Counted from the stretch's first letter, positions 1 through 11,740 are shown. The stretch: 64,000 nucleotides of DNA from Adenophora triphylla var. japonica (GCA_022495995.1 JAFEMH010002452.1:124001-188000); one strand, 5' to 3'. Numbers and translations are program-made. The notes: generated by a model from the letters alone, not told the origin.

Positions 1-230
1 ATAGGCTGAGAAGAGTGTGGCCCGATGGAGGTTCCATGTGAGGAAGGTGGTGGCATTCGGCGGTAGTCTGTCTAGCCAAGATAGGGATGGGGATCCTCTT
101 CCTCTTCTACCGTGAAAGTCCCATCGAGGTTGAGGGCAATCGTCAAACCAAAATTACTGACACCTTCCAAGAATGAACATCGAAACCTGATTCTGATTGG
201 CACAAGGAGTTTTTTGGACTCGGATTCCAA
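1..230 (-). pseudogene. gag N-terminal fragment of a further Tat-type element
   Basis: Read on the minus strand, this stretch aligns with the N-terminal gag region of element A at about 4560-4760. The match includes a run like LEGVSNFGLT followed by NLDGTFTVEE, against LESVKTQGLA and NPNGTLTVDA in A, and then the motif DYRRMP against NYRQMP. A TAG interrupts the frame about 70 bases from the left edge and a frame change occurs near 200. It is cut by the window edge, so its parent element lies mostly outside. It is a decayed relative of A's gag and not part of A itself, because A already has this region. Confidence 0.6.
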
Positions 231-1180
231 TATTAGCCATAGAAATATGATGAATCTCTGGTTCTGGTTAAAATTCCGTCCTCATCCTTGGACATCAAAG
301 GACTGTACTTGACAAGCCCATAACCATCATGGCGATCAAATCTCACTTTGCTTGGCGAAGCCTTGGTCTGAAGAGATGTGTCTGCGGAGTCTTGATTTTT
401 AAGAAGTGACTTGGTAAAGCCTCAGTCTCATGATTGTGAATCTGACACAATTAGAGAGGCTTCAACCTGGTAGGCATTGCAGACTGATACTGAAATGAGT
501 ATAAACAAAGACCCAACCCATCTTGTAGCAAAGTGAAGAACCAACGTGGACCCGGCGTGACCAGAGAAGCCCCACTCTAAAGAAATGGCTTGACGAAAGT
601 CCTCCCTTAAAGAGTACAGTGCAACTCTAATGCAAATTGAATTGTCATATAGCAAAAGAGGCAACCCATCCTTCTATATTTACTTTATTATTTTCTTTAG
701 TCAATTAGTCAACCGAAAGAAAATGTAAAAGAAAGACAATTTAGAAATGTATACCTGCAGGGGCATATTTTTGAAAAGTAGGGATGAATCCCCGATTTGT
801 ATTATTTGATGGCCTCATTTGACGAAGGCACAAAAGAACTCGCTTTGGGTTTGACTCTTTTGAAAGATCATAAGTGTAGAAAGGTTTGTAAAAGTGTATG
901 GAAGCCCCTGCTGACAGAAAATCAGTGTTTAGCTCTATTTTTCCTATAACGTAGAAAAAGAAAACTTGTCGAGACATCTGTAAACATGTTTTATTCAAAA
1001 TGATCACAAGATTGCTTAAAACCCTTTATTAATGTTTGGGTTATTCAACCCCTAATCTCGATATGAACAAACATTTAGATTAAATAAGAGGAGAAAGTCA
1101 ACTGATACCAAGAGTCGAAGTTGGCGAATGGTGAAGAGGGATTGTGTATAGGAGAGGCCATTGATGAGACCGAATTTTCT
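231..1180. other. stretch without recognisable gene
   Basis: AT-rich sequence with only short open frames of no recognisable family. It lies between the gag scrap at the left edge and the 3' noncoding part of element A. It may hold leader of the left element or 3' sequence of A; I cannot place the boundary. Confidence 0.4.
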
Positions 1181-2265
1181 GTGATTTGAATGTGTTTATG
1201 ACCGGACCATTTCTGGTTGCCTACGTTCCCCTCATTGTGAGGAGCTCAGGTTACCGTAGTTCGGGCTTACCTGTGTTTAGTTTTGGGAAAGGGCATGAAT
1301 ATTTGTGGTCCCTTTGGTGAAAAGGCTCGGATATGGAGGTTGGATAACGAGGCACGGACCTTGAGGTGATTCCTTGACAAGTCATTTTTGACAGCTATTT
1401 CAGCGATTCCATTGCTTCTTGAACGTCGTCTTTCATCGGGGGAGAAAGATTTTGAATGCAGCTTAAAGGATTATGATATGTTTTTGCCATTGCTTTAACT
1501 GCTCCCTTGTTGTCGACAACTTCCATTCTTCGGGTTTTAATTTTGCCCATATGTCAAGCCTCTGATCGGCGGTGCTGGGTCCTTGGCCTCATTTTTTTTC
1601 ATTTTGAAGCTCCTGCTTGAGCTTTTTTTTATTATTTTTATTATTATTATTATTAATTTTTTTTTGAAGCACATGAGGGCGAAGGCAAGCCCCGGCTTGA
1701 ACTTTCTTGATGTGCACGAAGGCAAAGGCAATCCCCTGGGTTTTTGTCGACATGGGGTCAATCTTCGGATGCTGAGTGACCTTTTGTTGTTCTTCGATGC
1801 TGCCGCCGTCATTGACATGGTCAAGGTGATGATGGTGACATGTTTTGGAAAGTGTATGGTTTGATGGAGACCTTTGTGAGGTAAGGAAAGTGTATAGGGA
1901 GGGCATTAGTTGACTTTCTCGCACCAATTAATTAAAATCTTAATCATTTCAAGAGATTATTTGTTGAGCAATGCGAGTGATTATTTAAAATAAAACCATT
2001 TCATTAAATGTAATGTAGGTGTGTAAATAATGTCTCAAGTCTAGCAAGAAAAGAAAAAGACTCTTTTATAGAAAATTTAAGATTAACTACAATGTCCGAG
2101 GAGGACTTGATTGAACGAAGAAAGTACTAGAACCTACGAAGGTTGACTAAAAGGCTGTTTTAATATTTTAATTTAATTTAAGGATGGGTAGCCCCTAGTC
2201 TAGCTACTCTTTGTTGTTGGACCACGCCTCTACCCTTCAGCATTGGAAGCAAATTCCTCATGAAG
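1181..2265 (-). other. 3' noncoding region of element A, directly after gag (pol missing)
   Basis: Two landmarks show this is the sequence that normally follows integrase. At 1870-1930 the minus strand reads like the bases just after the integrase stop of element C (C near 50605-50643; shared words GTCAACT and CCCTATACAC). At 1219-1263 it carries the conserved post-integrase block GAACTACGG...GGGGAACGTAGG, present in C at about 50428-50480 and in P at about 24325-24387. No protease, RT, RNase H or integrase lies between these and the gag stop at 2266, so A has lost all of pol. The A/T-rich run 1590-1670 gives only low-complexity frames. Confidence 0.6.
1219..1263 (-). promoter_or_regulatory. 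conserved post-integrase hairpin block (A copy)
   Basis: On the minus strand GAACTACGG is followed about 20 bases later by GGGGAACGTAGGC. CTACG and CGTAG can pair. The same block follows integrase in C and P, and a variant precedes their 3' LTRs. Function unknown. Confidence 0.55.
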
Positions 2266-4973
2266 CTATGACAGATTATGCTCGCCTTTGGTAACTTCAG
2301 GAATTTCTTGCTTACCAGCCCTAACGGTTGCCTTATCTGCCATCAGATTATTATCATCCCATTTCCCCTTGGCATTAGTTGTGAACTTATTGGAGGGCGT
2401 GAGTTCAAAGCATTTCACCAACTCTGGCTTTGCCACGATCACATGCTTGTTGCAGTCCAACCAGCCATTCCCAACATTTGTTGCGACTGAGTCATCTAGC
2501 TTGCTAAAGGAAATGTCAAAGTCTACTGAACTCACAGAGCTTGAATCATAAAACTCAATCATGTTTACACTCGTGTTATTTGGGAAATGATCATTGGCAG
2601 TGTTGAGATCACTGAGGCGCTCGAGTTTGCCCTTCTTAATTAACCCCCGAATTGCCTTTCTCAAAGCTGTACAGCTGTCGGTTGTATGACCGTGATACTG
2701 GTGGAAAGTACAGTGCTTAGTGGTGTCCAAAGGGAGTTTGGGGTCCTTGGGCTGATAGTTTCTTATGGGTTCGAGGAGACCCTGCTTTAGCAAGCCATTT
2801 AAAACTTTGCTTAAGGGCACACCCAAATCCTCAGGATGTGGTTTCTCCTTTGGGGGGGGGGAATAAACTCTTAGTGCTCTTTGATTCGAGCTTTGGTCAT
2901 CGACTTGGTCACCATTCTGAACAGAGTTTGCCGGTTTTGGTCTATTGGGGCGCTCAAGCTTGCCCGCTTCGATTAACCCTTGAATCGCTCTCTTTAAGGC
3001 TATGCAGTCGTCGGTTGTATGACCGTAACGACTATGGAAGGTGCAATGCTTACTCATGTCGAGGGGTGCATTTGAGCTCCTTGGATGGTAGTCCCTGAGA
3101 GGCTCCAGAAGGCCTTCCTTTACTAAAGCCTTGAAAATTAAGCCCATGGGTATCCCAAAATCATCAAAATGTTCTCGTTGCCTTAGAGGACCACCATTTC
3201 TTGGTTGCTTTTGGATGCCTTCAATTGTACACAATGCCTTCTTTCCTTTACTGGATGTTGCAGCCGTGTTGGAAGGGTAAGGTTTATAGCGGGGAGACAT
3301 GCTCAGACCGGTAGTGCTTCCCCGTGCACGAACCCTTTTGATGTAACCCTCGATGTAAGCGTCGAGATTTGACTTTTTGTGAAACTCATTCGTGTCAGAT
3401 ACAGGAGATTGGTATGGTGAGATGGCTTGAGTCGAACGATTGTCGATACTCTCGTTGCTAGGCTTTTCTTGTATTTCTTTAATTGGTTCTGCCAATATTC
3501 CTTCGAACGAGTCAATAGGAACACTATGACTGCACGACCCCACCACAAGATTATCATTAGCAAACGAAACCACAGTAGGAAGTACTCTGGTGGGAGGAAT
3601 GACAGTCTGAGCATTAAAAGTGTGACCGTAACCCTCCTCATAAGTCAAACTTGAAGCATAAGAATACGGACCAAAGGATCGGGGGTGGTGAGACTTATAA
3701 GGGGCCTCATAAGGTCTGGCAGCTGTCGAAGATGAGGATATATGGCTCGTGATGGCTGGATACCAGGGAGTAGTGAGTGCGAATCCAAAAGGCTGCTGAT
3801 GATATGAGGTCTGAGGCACCGTAAAAGTAGGACTGAACGTGTCTTGACCACACTGAGGAACGTGACTAGAAGAGTAATGTGCATACTGTACTTGATGAGC
3901 AGGAGCAGCTTGCTTAACAGCCGGGTGAAGAATTGGATGAGGACCATTTGGCCTCGTTGGACTTCCCAACTGAAGGGGCGAGGTAGAGCTTGGAGGATGT
4001 TGTGAATACGGTGAGCCTGATGAAGTGGTGATAAAAGCCTAGTGGCCCATGTGAGCTCGCAGTATCACAGGGGCAAGTGTGCCTTGAGAATTGACGAAAG
4101 CAAGCTGACCCCGTCCGAGCCGTGGAGCCTGAGAAGCGAACTGACCCAAAATGGCTTGCGGAGCCATGTCAAAATGCTGGGCTTGAGAAGTTGCGAACTG
4201 ACCCATTCCGAGCTGATGACCCGAACCAGACTGAGGTTGTGAAGTAGTAAACTGACCCCTTTCAAGCTGTGGGGCGAAAGCTAACTGATTCAAACCTGGT
4301 GGTGAGACCTGAGAGGCATCGGGGGCAGGTTGACCTAGATCGGACCGCTGAGGAGTACCAAGCTGTAGGGGCTGAGATGTACTGAACTGACAATTCCAGA
4401 CTGATGGCCCGAGCCAGACTGAGGTTGTGAAGTAGTAAACTGACCCCTTCCAAGCTACGGGGCAAAAACGAACTGATTGAAACCCAAAGGTGAAAACTGA
4501 GAGGCACCGGGCGGAAGTTGACCAAGATCGGTCTACTGAGGAGTATCGATTTGATGAGGCTGAGAGACAGGCTGAGTTATAGGCCGGGGGATGCTTGGCC
4601 CATTAGCAGTTCCACACGAAAGGGAGCAAGGCATTTGACGGTAGTTGGCATGCCCGGGAGGGTAATTAGCTTCAATCTCCGCATCAACCGTAAGGGTTCC
4701 ATTAGGGTTGCGAACAATTGCTAGTCCCTGGGTTTTGACACTTTCCAATAACTGACTGATCTGAGCCTCTTGATGTTGTCTTATCTGTTCCAACATCTGA
4801 TTCCACTGTTTGGCATTTTGCGGATTTCGCGGTGCGGAGTCGTACGTCCCCCACTGTTCTCCTCTGAGCTGGCCATTCTGAAACTCTGAGCTAATGCGAA
4901 GGAAGAAACCGATGAAGTATCTGATTCTGGAATGACTGAACTGAACAAACGATGACCCGGGATCTTGATCCAA
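2266..4973 (-). pseudogene. gag: gag of element A, with two tandem zinc-knuckle-like modules
   Basis: Capsid/nucleocapsid protein of a Tat-type retrotransposon. The frame opens near 4973, is stopped by TAG at 4533 and again before 4039 (both apparently CAG to TAG), and stays open from 3969 to 2266 (567 residues). The N-terminal part has a glutamine-rich coiled-coil-like stretch followed by GLAIVRNPNGTLTV; a Q/S/G-rich repeat region follows. The 567-residue part holds two copies of one 70-residue module, at about residues 270-341 and 382-451. Each has a CX2HX4HX4C knuckle (C309-H312-H317-C322 and C420-H423-H428-C433) followed by a GLI..GKLER helix. Element C shows one such module. I do not see a clear Retrotrans_gag core here; it may be diverged or deleted. 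Confidence 0.75.
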
Positions 4974-6282
4974 ACTTTGCTTACTGTGGAAGGCACAAAA
5001 GGGTGTGGTTCAGACTTGAGAAAGCGAAACAAGTTGGTGTTTGGGCTTAGGGCTCATGCAACATGCGATTATTCGTTCGAATTTACTTAAAACGTGTTTT
5101 ATTAAAACCTAAGCGGTTGGAAAAGATTGCTCTTTTTTTTATCTACTCTAAGTCCTGGATCAGTGGGACCCATCACTACGCCTGCAGACCCTCAACCTGT
5201 AACCCCGAACAAGGGCTCCGTAGGGAAAGCGGGTCCCACCGACCGAAAAGGAAAACGAATCTAAGGTCTGGCGGATCATGAAGTCTTAACGCGCACTCGA
5301 TGTAAATTACCGGCAAGGCCAGCGCCGAGGGTCAAGATCGAGTCAAAGTGCCTGACGGAAAATCGGCATGGCTTCGACTGATAGTAGTCCGCAAGGGATC
5401 TCGACTCGTCGTTGGTTAAGCAGTAATTAAACATGGACTGGGCGTTAATGCTTGATGACTCGGTGTCATACCGGGAGCCGGTGCATAAGCCGTGCGGGTC
5501 AAAGTCAAAGTCCGAGCCCCAGTCAAGATCGGGCCAAAGTTCATGACGGAAAACCGGCATGACTTCGACTGAGTTAGGTCCCGGGGGACCCGAATTGGCA
5601 CATTGACTAGGGTTTGACCTACGCGGGGTATACACGGACAGGGCATGACACGGACCAAACTAAAAACCAACCGAGTCTCGGACAAAGTGTGTCACGGACA
5701 AGTGCATGATCAATCACGAGGCTCCAAGGGATGTTTGGGTAGTCCCGTGCTTGCACCGAGAGGCGTAGTAAGGCCAAACGGGCTGCTACTGGGATTTTCC
5801 CGGGTTAAGGACGCAGTGTGCAGTGTAAGGTCGAGTGCGCGTAGTGTGCGGGCAGTCTAAATTATTTTTCTGAGTAAAAACAGAAATTTTCAAATGTGTC
5901 TTAAAAGCATGACGCATTGCAAAAAAGTTTTTTTTTTAAAACATGTAAGCACATAAGCATATAAAATTTAAGGCAATTAAAAGAATCGATCCGACAGTCA
6001 AAATTTGACTTTTTCGGGACGGTCAAAACAACAATAAAGCATAACGGAAAAAATACACACACACAAAACAAAAAAAAAGTCTCAAGTGTTGGGACGGAAG
6101 TTTGACCCACAAAAGTTTTTTTTTTTTTTTGAAATGACACCGGTACGTGGCATTGTTATACCATATTTTATCCCCGACTCTGGTAAGGAGGCGTTAACAA
6201 GAAATTTAATGGTTTCCATCTATATACCGAGTATCAATTTTTATTTTATTTATTTATTTTTTATAAAAAAAATCTTTTATTC
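4974..6282 (-). other. 5' leader of element A (between PBS and gag)
   Basis: Untranslated leader, recognised by its place between PBS and gag and by blocks shared with the leaders of B, C and P. These are TTTCCAACC followed by GTTTTAAGTAAA shortly before gag, and the CCCACCGACCG word at about 5236. A pyrimidine-rich run ending in CCACAG just upstream of gag resembles a 3' splice site, as in the other leaders. Two imperfect copies of a segment with CGGCATG(G/A)CTTCGACTGA occur at about 5365 and 5555. No real gene. Confidence 0.6.
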
Positions 6283-6300
6283 TCCCCAGCGGAGTCGCCA
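6283..6300 (-). other. primer-binding site of element A
   Basis: The minus strand reads TGGCGACTCCGCTGGGGA, the 18-base PBS type reported for Ogre/Tat elements (3' end of tRNA-Arg). It sits one to three bases from the LTR end, fixing the orientation of A as minus. Confidence 0.88.
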
Positions 6301-6397
6301 CTGTGATGTACCCGATTTTTGAAAATCAACGGAGTCTCCACGCCGTTTTTAGTTTAAGGGGCCAAAACTTTGAAAAATGCCTAAAATGAGAGAAGTG

Positions 6398-6465
6398 AGT
6401 TCGGAGGTCACGTTACATTCCGGGAAGAACGTTTGGCGTTCACCCAGAATGCCTCGTATGACGAG
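6398..6465 (-). promoter_or_regulatory. two-hairpin RNA element in LTR of A
   Basis: In minus (sense) RNA: hairpin I CTCGT-CAT-ACGAG (6453-6465); hairpin II CATTCTGGG paired with CCCGGAATG (9 bp with one G-U; 6443-6451 with 6416-6424); then the linear motif GTAACGTGACCTCCGAAC (6398-6416). The same order occurs in every LTR of the window with different stem sequences. Confidence 0.65.
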
Positions 6466-7950
6466 TCTTCCTCACTTGAAACTTTTTATGGTGTGTATGT
6501 GTGTGTTTTGAATAAAATAGACTAAAAGAACTTGTTTGAAAATAACGCCGCTTCAAAAGGGAGTCGAGCATAAATTTGAGAAAAGAGATGCAAACTGGAA
6601 AATAGAAGTTGAAAACTCCTTTAACACATTAAATATGTTTCATGAATTTTTGTATGATTTTTGAGTCAACATTTGGCACTCAAAAGGTCCCATGAGTTTA
6701 AACATCAAATCTGTCATAGCAGGAAAAACAGTGTACACCAGATTTTGAGACAGCTTTAAAGGCTTTGAAAAGTAGGAATCTCAAGAAAGTCAAAGAATGA
6801 AAGTTATTCAAAACATCTTAAATATGACACATATAAAACAGTTTATTAATCGGAAAATTTTGATAGGTTAAAACCTTTTTGGAACTTCAGATCAGAAAAC
6901 AGTGTTTTCGGGGACTGATTAAACAAGCTTTAGGAAATAAATGAAAAGAGGAATTTAAATTCAATGGAAAAATAATGTAAAAATATATACAGAAACCTAC
7001 AAATGTTATCTACAAAATATCTCTTTTGACTTTCATGAAATTCGCACGTTTTGTATGCCCAAAAAATAAGAAAATGAACAAAGATCATAAGTAAATGTTG
7101 CTGGACAGCAACATAGCATGGAGAAAATAATCCTAAAAACTCAATCTAAGCACGAAATAAAGATTTGGGCCAAGTTATATCAACTTTTAGGACAAAATCC
7201 CTAAGGGATCACATCCTTAATACAAAGGGTGATCATCCTTGGGATTAAAGTCCAAGTGTATCACTTATAACTCCAAGAAGCCAAATGTAAGTCTTAATGA
7301 TGGTCATCCATGAGATGAACTCCAAGATAACCATCTTAGACTAGGAGAAAAAGGAAGAACAAGAAATATAAACAATATAAACCTCTTAAGATGATCATCC
7401 ATGGAAATTAACTCCTAGATGATCAATCTTGGGTCAAAGGGACAAAGGGAAAGACTAGAAAATTAAAGAACAAGGAAAGAGACATAAAAGTAAAATATAA
7501 GCCACTTTGAGAACCATCCATGGAGATGAACTCCATGGATGATCATCTTGGGCAAAGGGACAAAGGGAAATAACAAAATACTAACAAGTCCAAGATCTCC
7601 ATAACCTTCTATCCCTAGAACACTAATAAATATGTTCATCTTAAGGATTAGAGAGGTTGGATCATTTCTTAGACTTGGATCCATGGAGATAATAGTAGAT
7701 CTACATTATATAGACAATAAAATCAAGATCCAACAAGTAACCTACTAAATCTAGAACAAGATAGCAATAAATAGCAACAAGCAAATAACAAGATCTAGAT
7801 CTAAACAAGATGAACAATAATAAATAGAGATTAGGAGATTCAAGATCCAAGAACAATAAAGAGAGATTTAAAGATTTAAGTGTAGAAGGAGATTTTACCA
7901 AAACAAAATGGTTTAGATCTATCTTCTTGGGTTGGAGTTTTGGTTGTAGG

Positions 7951-8135
7951 AGAGAGACTAGTGTGTGAACTAGTGTGTGTAGGAGATTTTTTTAGAGAGA
8001 GACTAGTGTGTGAACTAGTGTGTGTAGGAGATTTTTTAGAGAGAGACTAGTGTGTGAACTAGTGTGTGTAGGATATTTTTTTAGAGAGAGACTAGTGTGT
8101 GAACTAGTGTGTGTAGGAGATTTTTTTAGAGAGAG
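7951..8135. repeat. 45-bp tandem repeat in LTR of A
   Basis: Four copies of a 44-45 bp unit containing ACTAGTGTGTGAACTAGTGT and a T-run, nearly identical. Transcribed-strand significance unknown. Confidence 0.85.
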
Positions 8136-8390
8136 AGAGAGGATGAGAGTCAATTTTGGTAGAGTTTTGGTAAGGTAAAATGTGTGTTTTCTTCCTTTTT
8201 TTTTTAAGGATAGGATGATCATCCTTTATATATGTGGGCAAGGAAGCCTCTAGAATTACTTAATCTATAAGCAAAACTTAGGATAATACCCAAAGGATTC
8301 TCATAATATCTAAAATTCCATAAAAACTCGGCTGTATACTCGAAAGGTCCCTAGAGAAATCTGAAATTCCTGAAAAGTCCTATTTTGTCA

Positions 8391-8949
8391 AAAGTTGTCT
8401 TTTCTTCACTTCGGAAGATTCCTTTTGTACGTTTAATGGGGTGCGATTCAGATTGCGGTAATTACAGCTGCGTTGGTGGTTTTGAGTGAAAGGGGAAGTA
8501 CTAGTTGGTTGGTGAAACTGAGAAACAGGCGTAATGAAGCCCGATCCATTCTGAGGAGCTGAGGGCGATGGGGCCCTGATGGCCTGGGATGTTGGAAGGG
8601 ATTGAAAAGGGGTAGTCCTTGGCAAGGGATCATATGTGGGTGGAGGAAGGTATTGGCTGTGGGATGGAGGGTATTGGTTATATGGCGGAGGGTATTGGTT
8701 ATAGGATGGAGGGATTGAGATCACTGTTTCTGGAGTCTCATCTTCAACCATGACCAGGAAACCATTTGCCTCAACTGTTACCTGAACTCCATGATGGCTG
8801 AGAGCACTGATGAGCATGGCTTGCTGTTCCTCATGAACCTTATGGGCATTTTCCAAAGCTAGGGCTAACTCTTCCTCTCTAGTCACTGGATTACCCATAC
8901 CATCACCGTTTTCTGTCATATCTGCCATTCTAAACCCTTGAGTAGACAA
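8391..8949 (-). pseudogene. gag: gag N-terminal part of element B, cut by LTR of A
   Basis: An open frame from ATG at 8949 running about 186 codons to the junction with A's LTR, where it hits a stop at 8380-8382 inside the LTR. It begins with a glutamate-rich helical segment, then GVQVTVEANGFLVMVED, which parallels GTFVLVEDD in C and GTLTVDAE in A, then a Y/P/Q-rich stretch with repeats of the type YNQYPP. This is the conserved N-terminus of gag in this lineage. The rest of B's gag and pol must lie beyond A, left of the window. Confidence 0.65.
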
Positions 8950-9199
8950 AACTGATGATTCTGCTGAACTGTCTGAACCTGAGGTTTCCGCACTGAAAAG
9001 CCACTGACCCGGTATTCTCGCCTACTTCTTTCTCGCTGCGGAAAAGAGATAGGCAAGGTTTAGACTCGGGGTAGGTGAGGTTTAGACTCGAAGGTATGTG
9101 AGGTTCAGGCTCGGAGATAAGTGTTTAGGCTGAAGGCTCAAGTAACATGCACTTATTGCTTTAATTTTGCTCAAGACACATTTTCTCCTAATCCTAATT

Positions 9200-9830
9200 G
9201 ATCGGGAAAGATTGGACCTTGAAAGGTCGAGATCGGAAACTGGAGATCGGACCGAGGAGGTCACGATTAGGAATTTGACCGTAAAAGGTCGAGATCGAAA
9301 ATCGAAGATCGAACCGAGGAGGTCGCGATTAGAGATTTGACCGTGAAAGGTCGAGATCGAAAATCGGAGATAGAACCGTAGAGGTCGCGATTGGAAATTT
9401 GACCGTGAGAGGACGGGATCGAAGATCGGAGATCGGACCGTAGAGGTCGCGATTGGAAATTTGACCGTGAATGGTCAGGACAGAAAATCGGAGATCGAAC
9501 CGTGGGTCTCGATTGGAGATTTGACCGTAAGAGGACGGGATCGAAGATCGGAGATCGGACCGTAGAGGTCGCGATTGGAAATTTGACCGTGAAAGGTCAG
9601 GATCAAAGATCGGAGATCGGACCGTAGAGGTCGCGATCGGAAATTTGACCGTGAAAGGTCAAGACAGAAAATCAAAGATCAGACTGTGGGTCTCGATTGG
9701 AGATTTGACCGTGAGAGGTCGGGATTAAAGATCGGAGATCGGACCGTAGAGGTCGCGATTGGAAATTTGACAGCGAAAGGTCAGGATTGAAAATTAAAGA
9801 TCGGACCGCGAGGATTTCGATTGGAGATTC
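9200..9830. repeat. 61-bp tandem array in leader of B
   Basis: About ten copies of a roughly 61-bp unit with GGTCGCGATTGGAAATTTGA and GATCGGAGATCGGACCGT. Each unit has internal dyads around GATC and GGTC. Absent from the leaders of A, C and P. Confidence 0.85.
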
Positions 9831-10056
9831 CAGAAATAGGACCATGCAATTATGATTCCGTTAATTGTTCAAGTTTACTTAAAACAATGTCTTTTATTTA
9901 TTTCTATTTGGTTGGAAAAGGGGGTTTGCCCTTCTTTTTCGCAACTACTCTAGATCCTGGATCAGTGGATTCCGTTACTACGTCTATAAGCCCCTCGTTT
10001 TCCATCTGTATTTCGACCTCCCAGGGTGGACAGCCCCGGGCGAGGGTCCTATAGGG

Positions 10057-10061
10057 CACGC
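10057..10061. repeat. target-site duplication CACGC, left copy
   Basis: Five bases directly before the LTR of P, repeated exactly after its other end. Confidence 0.9.
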
Positions 10062-10587
10062 TGTAAGTACCCAAATCCGGATCGTCCAAATCCGTCAGAA
10101 AGTTAACCGAAATTCGTTAACTGGCCCGCTCCAGGTTAACCGGAACTCGTTAAACTCCCCGTTGCCGTGCCAACGAGACGTCCCAGATCGCCCGTGCATC
10201 CCGAAGCGGTCGAAGCCGTACTTAACACGTGACATCTCACGTAAAAGTATGGCTTTCCCCGAAAAACGCATTTTCCGGCACTTTCCGGGCGTTTCGGACA
10301 TTTCCGGATCGTTATTTTAAAAACGGACAAAGCGGGACCGGAAACAATCTTCCACCTCAGTGTGGTGACTCGAGGCACGTGGCAGCCATGCCACCTCCCT
10401 CTAGTCACCCTTCAATCAATTTCAAAGGGAAAAGACCAAAATGCCCCTGGTTTGCAAGCCAAGTCCCACGGACTCACTGTGCACATTTTAAGAAATTGCC
10501 AACAAGTCCTTCAAATTCCCAAAATACCACAAAAACCCCCTGGATTCGAGGCCAAGTCCGTCCCTGGGACTCCTACGCAAATTTCAC

Positions 10588-10596
10588 CTATAAATA
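10588..10596 (+). promoter_or_regulatory. TATA box of 5' LTR of P
   Basis: CTATAAATA, 527 bases into the LTR. The same word occurs in the LTRs of C and D at the matching place. Confidence 0.7.
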
Positions 10597-11054
10597 GAAA
10601 TGGTTTGTCAAAGCGAAATAGAGAGGATTTTTACACCAAAAATCACCACCCTCACGGTCCAAACCGGTTTTCACCCCTCCCGAGCTCCCGTTACGTCTCG
10701 ATTCGCGTGAAACCTTCGTATTTCGATCAAATACGCACCCTACAACTTCGAAACAACCTTTCGAATCACTTTCCGTGTCCCGTACACACCTCCCGAGCCA
10801 AAGGAGTCGACCCTAGCCATAGGTATAACTCCTCTCTCTAAATCTCCGTCTCGCCTCGGTTACGCGCCAGTCGCTATAATTGTTTCGAACGTCGTTATCA
10901 AAATGTAGACGCCTCCGTCTAACGGGGTCCGATACGTTTTAGCCCCTCGATCCTCTTCTCTTTCCGTAAGAGAAGTAATCACGGGTTAAAACGGCGTTCC
11001 GACCCCCGTTCCATTTACTTTATGTCATTTACCATTCCGGATCGATTGATCCGT

Positions 11055-11225
11055 TGATGAAATCATTTACAATTCCGAGCCGTTTGGCCTCGTTGATCGT
11101 CATTTACAATTCCGAGCCGTTTGGCCTCGTTGATCGTCATTTACAATTCCGAGCCGTTTGGCCTCGTTGATCGTCATTTACAATTCCGAGCCGTTTGGCC
11201 TCGTCGATCGTCATTTACGAATCCG
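11055..11225. repeat. 37-bp tandem array in 5' LTR of P
   Basis: Four to five copies of ATCGTCATTTACAATTCCGA plus GCCGTTTGGCCTCGTTG. Repeated in the 3' LTR at about 31790-31955; C's LTR has about two diverged copies at 42100-42160. Confidence 0.85.
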
Positions 11226-11559
11226 GATCGTTTGATTCCGTTGACACCGCTTTAAATACTGTCATTTACAAGTCCGATCCGTTTGGATTGTGATAGTATT
11301 TACTTTTCAAAGTCCGAGTCGCAACCCGATTCGTTGATCGCATATCATTTAATACGCATTTTTCCCGTAAAAATCGTTAACAATGTAATGCCCGGTTCAA
11401 AACCGGAGTTCGTCCGTCGAACTCTCTTTCAAAATGCGCGAAATGACGTTCGGCCTCCGAACGCTCATCTTCAAACTCCAAGCCGCCATTTGACACTTAA
11501 AATCATTTAATACACATTTTTCCCGTAAAAATCGTTAACAATGACTCGTACGGTTCAAA

Positions 11560-11740
11560 ATCGACGTTTGCCACGCAAACGCTCATTTCAACTCAAAGTC
11601 GACGTTTGCCACGCAAATGCTCATTTCAACTCAAAGTCGACGTTTGCCACGCAGACGCTCATTTCAAACTCAAAGTCGACGTTTGCCACGCAGACGCTCA
11701 TTTCAAACTCAAAGTCGACGTTTGTCATTCAAACGCTCGT
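11560..11740. repeat. 38-39-bp tandem array in 5' LTR of P
   Basis: About five copies of a unit with CGACGTTTGCCACGCA and CTCATTTCAA. The peptide repeats translated from it are an artefact of the array. Confidence 0.8.

Larger units (their letters stand above)
6302..8390 (-). repeat. 5' LTR of element A
   Basis: About 2.1 kb between the PBS and the point where element B's gag frame is broken. In minus sense it would start TGACAAAATAG (8390) and end GGGTACATCACA (6302). The 3' end is anchored by the PBS; the 5' end is inferred from the break in B and a TG start, without a second LTR to confirm it. Inside are a TATA-like box (minus TATATAAAGG, 8223-8232), 45-bp tandem repeats at 7951-8135, several GATGATCATCC-type degenerate repeats at 7200-7560, the two-hairpin element at 6398-6465, and a PBS-like GAGTCTCCA (6332-6340; one mismatch). 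Confidence 0.65.
8950..10061 (-). other. leader of element B, gag-proximal part
   Basis: Leader sequence with a 3' splice-like CTTTTCCGCAG just before gag, then a tandem array (9200-9830), then TTTTCCAACC and GTTTTAAGTAAAC as in the other leaders. It stops at 10061, where element P is inserted, and resumes at 32942. Leaders of A and C are uninterrupted at the corresponding site. Confidence 0.7.

Noticed and set aside
1537..1927. Open frames on both strands around 1.5-1.9 kb
   Set aside because: They run through an A/T homopolymer-rich stretch; no family and the region matches element 3' noncoding sequence.
6283..6300. tRNA-like sequence at the PBS
   Set aside because: Only 18 bases complementary to a tRNA 3' end; no tRNA gene around it, nor at the other PBS sites.
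9200..9830. Regular repeats that could suggest a CRISPR array
   Set aside because: Units are contiguous without unique spacers and the DNA is plant retrotransposon.
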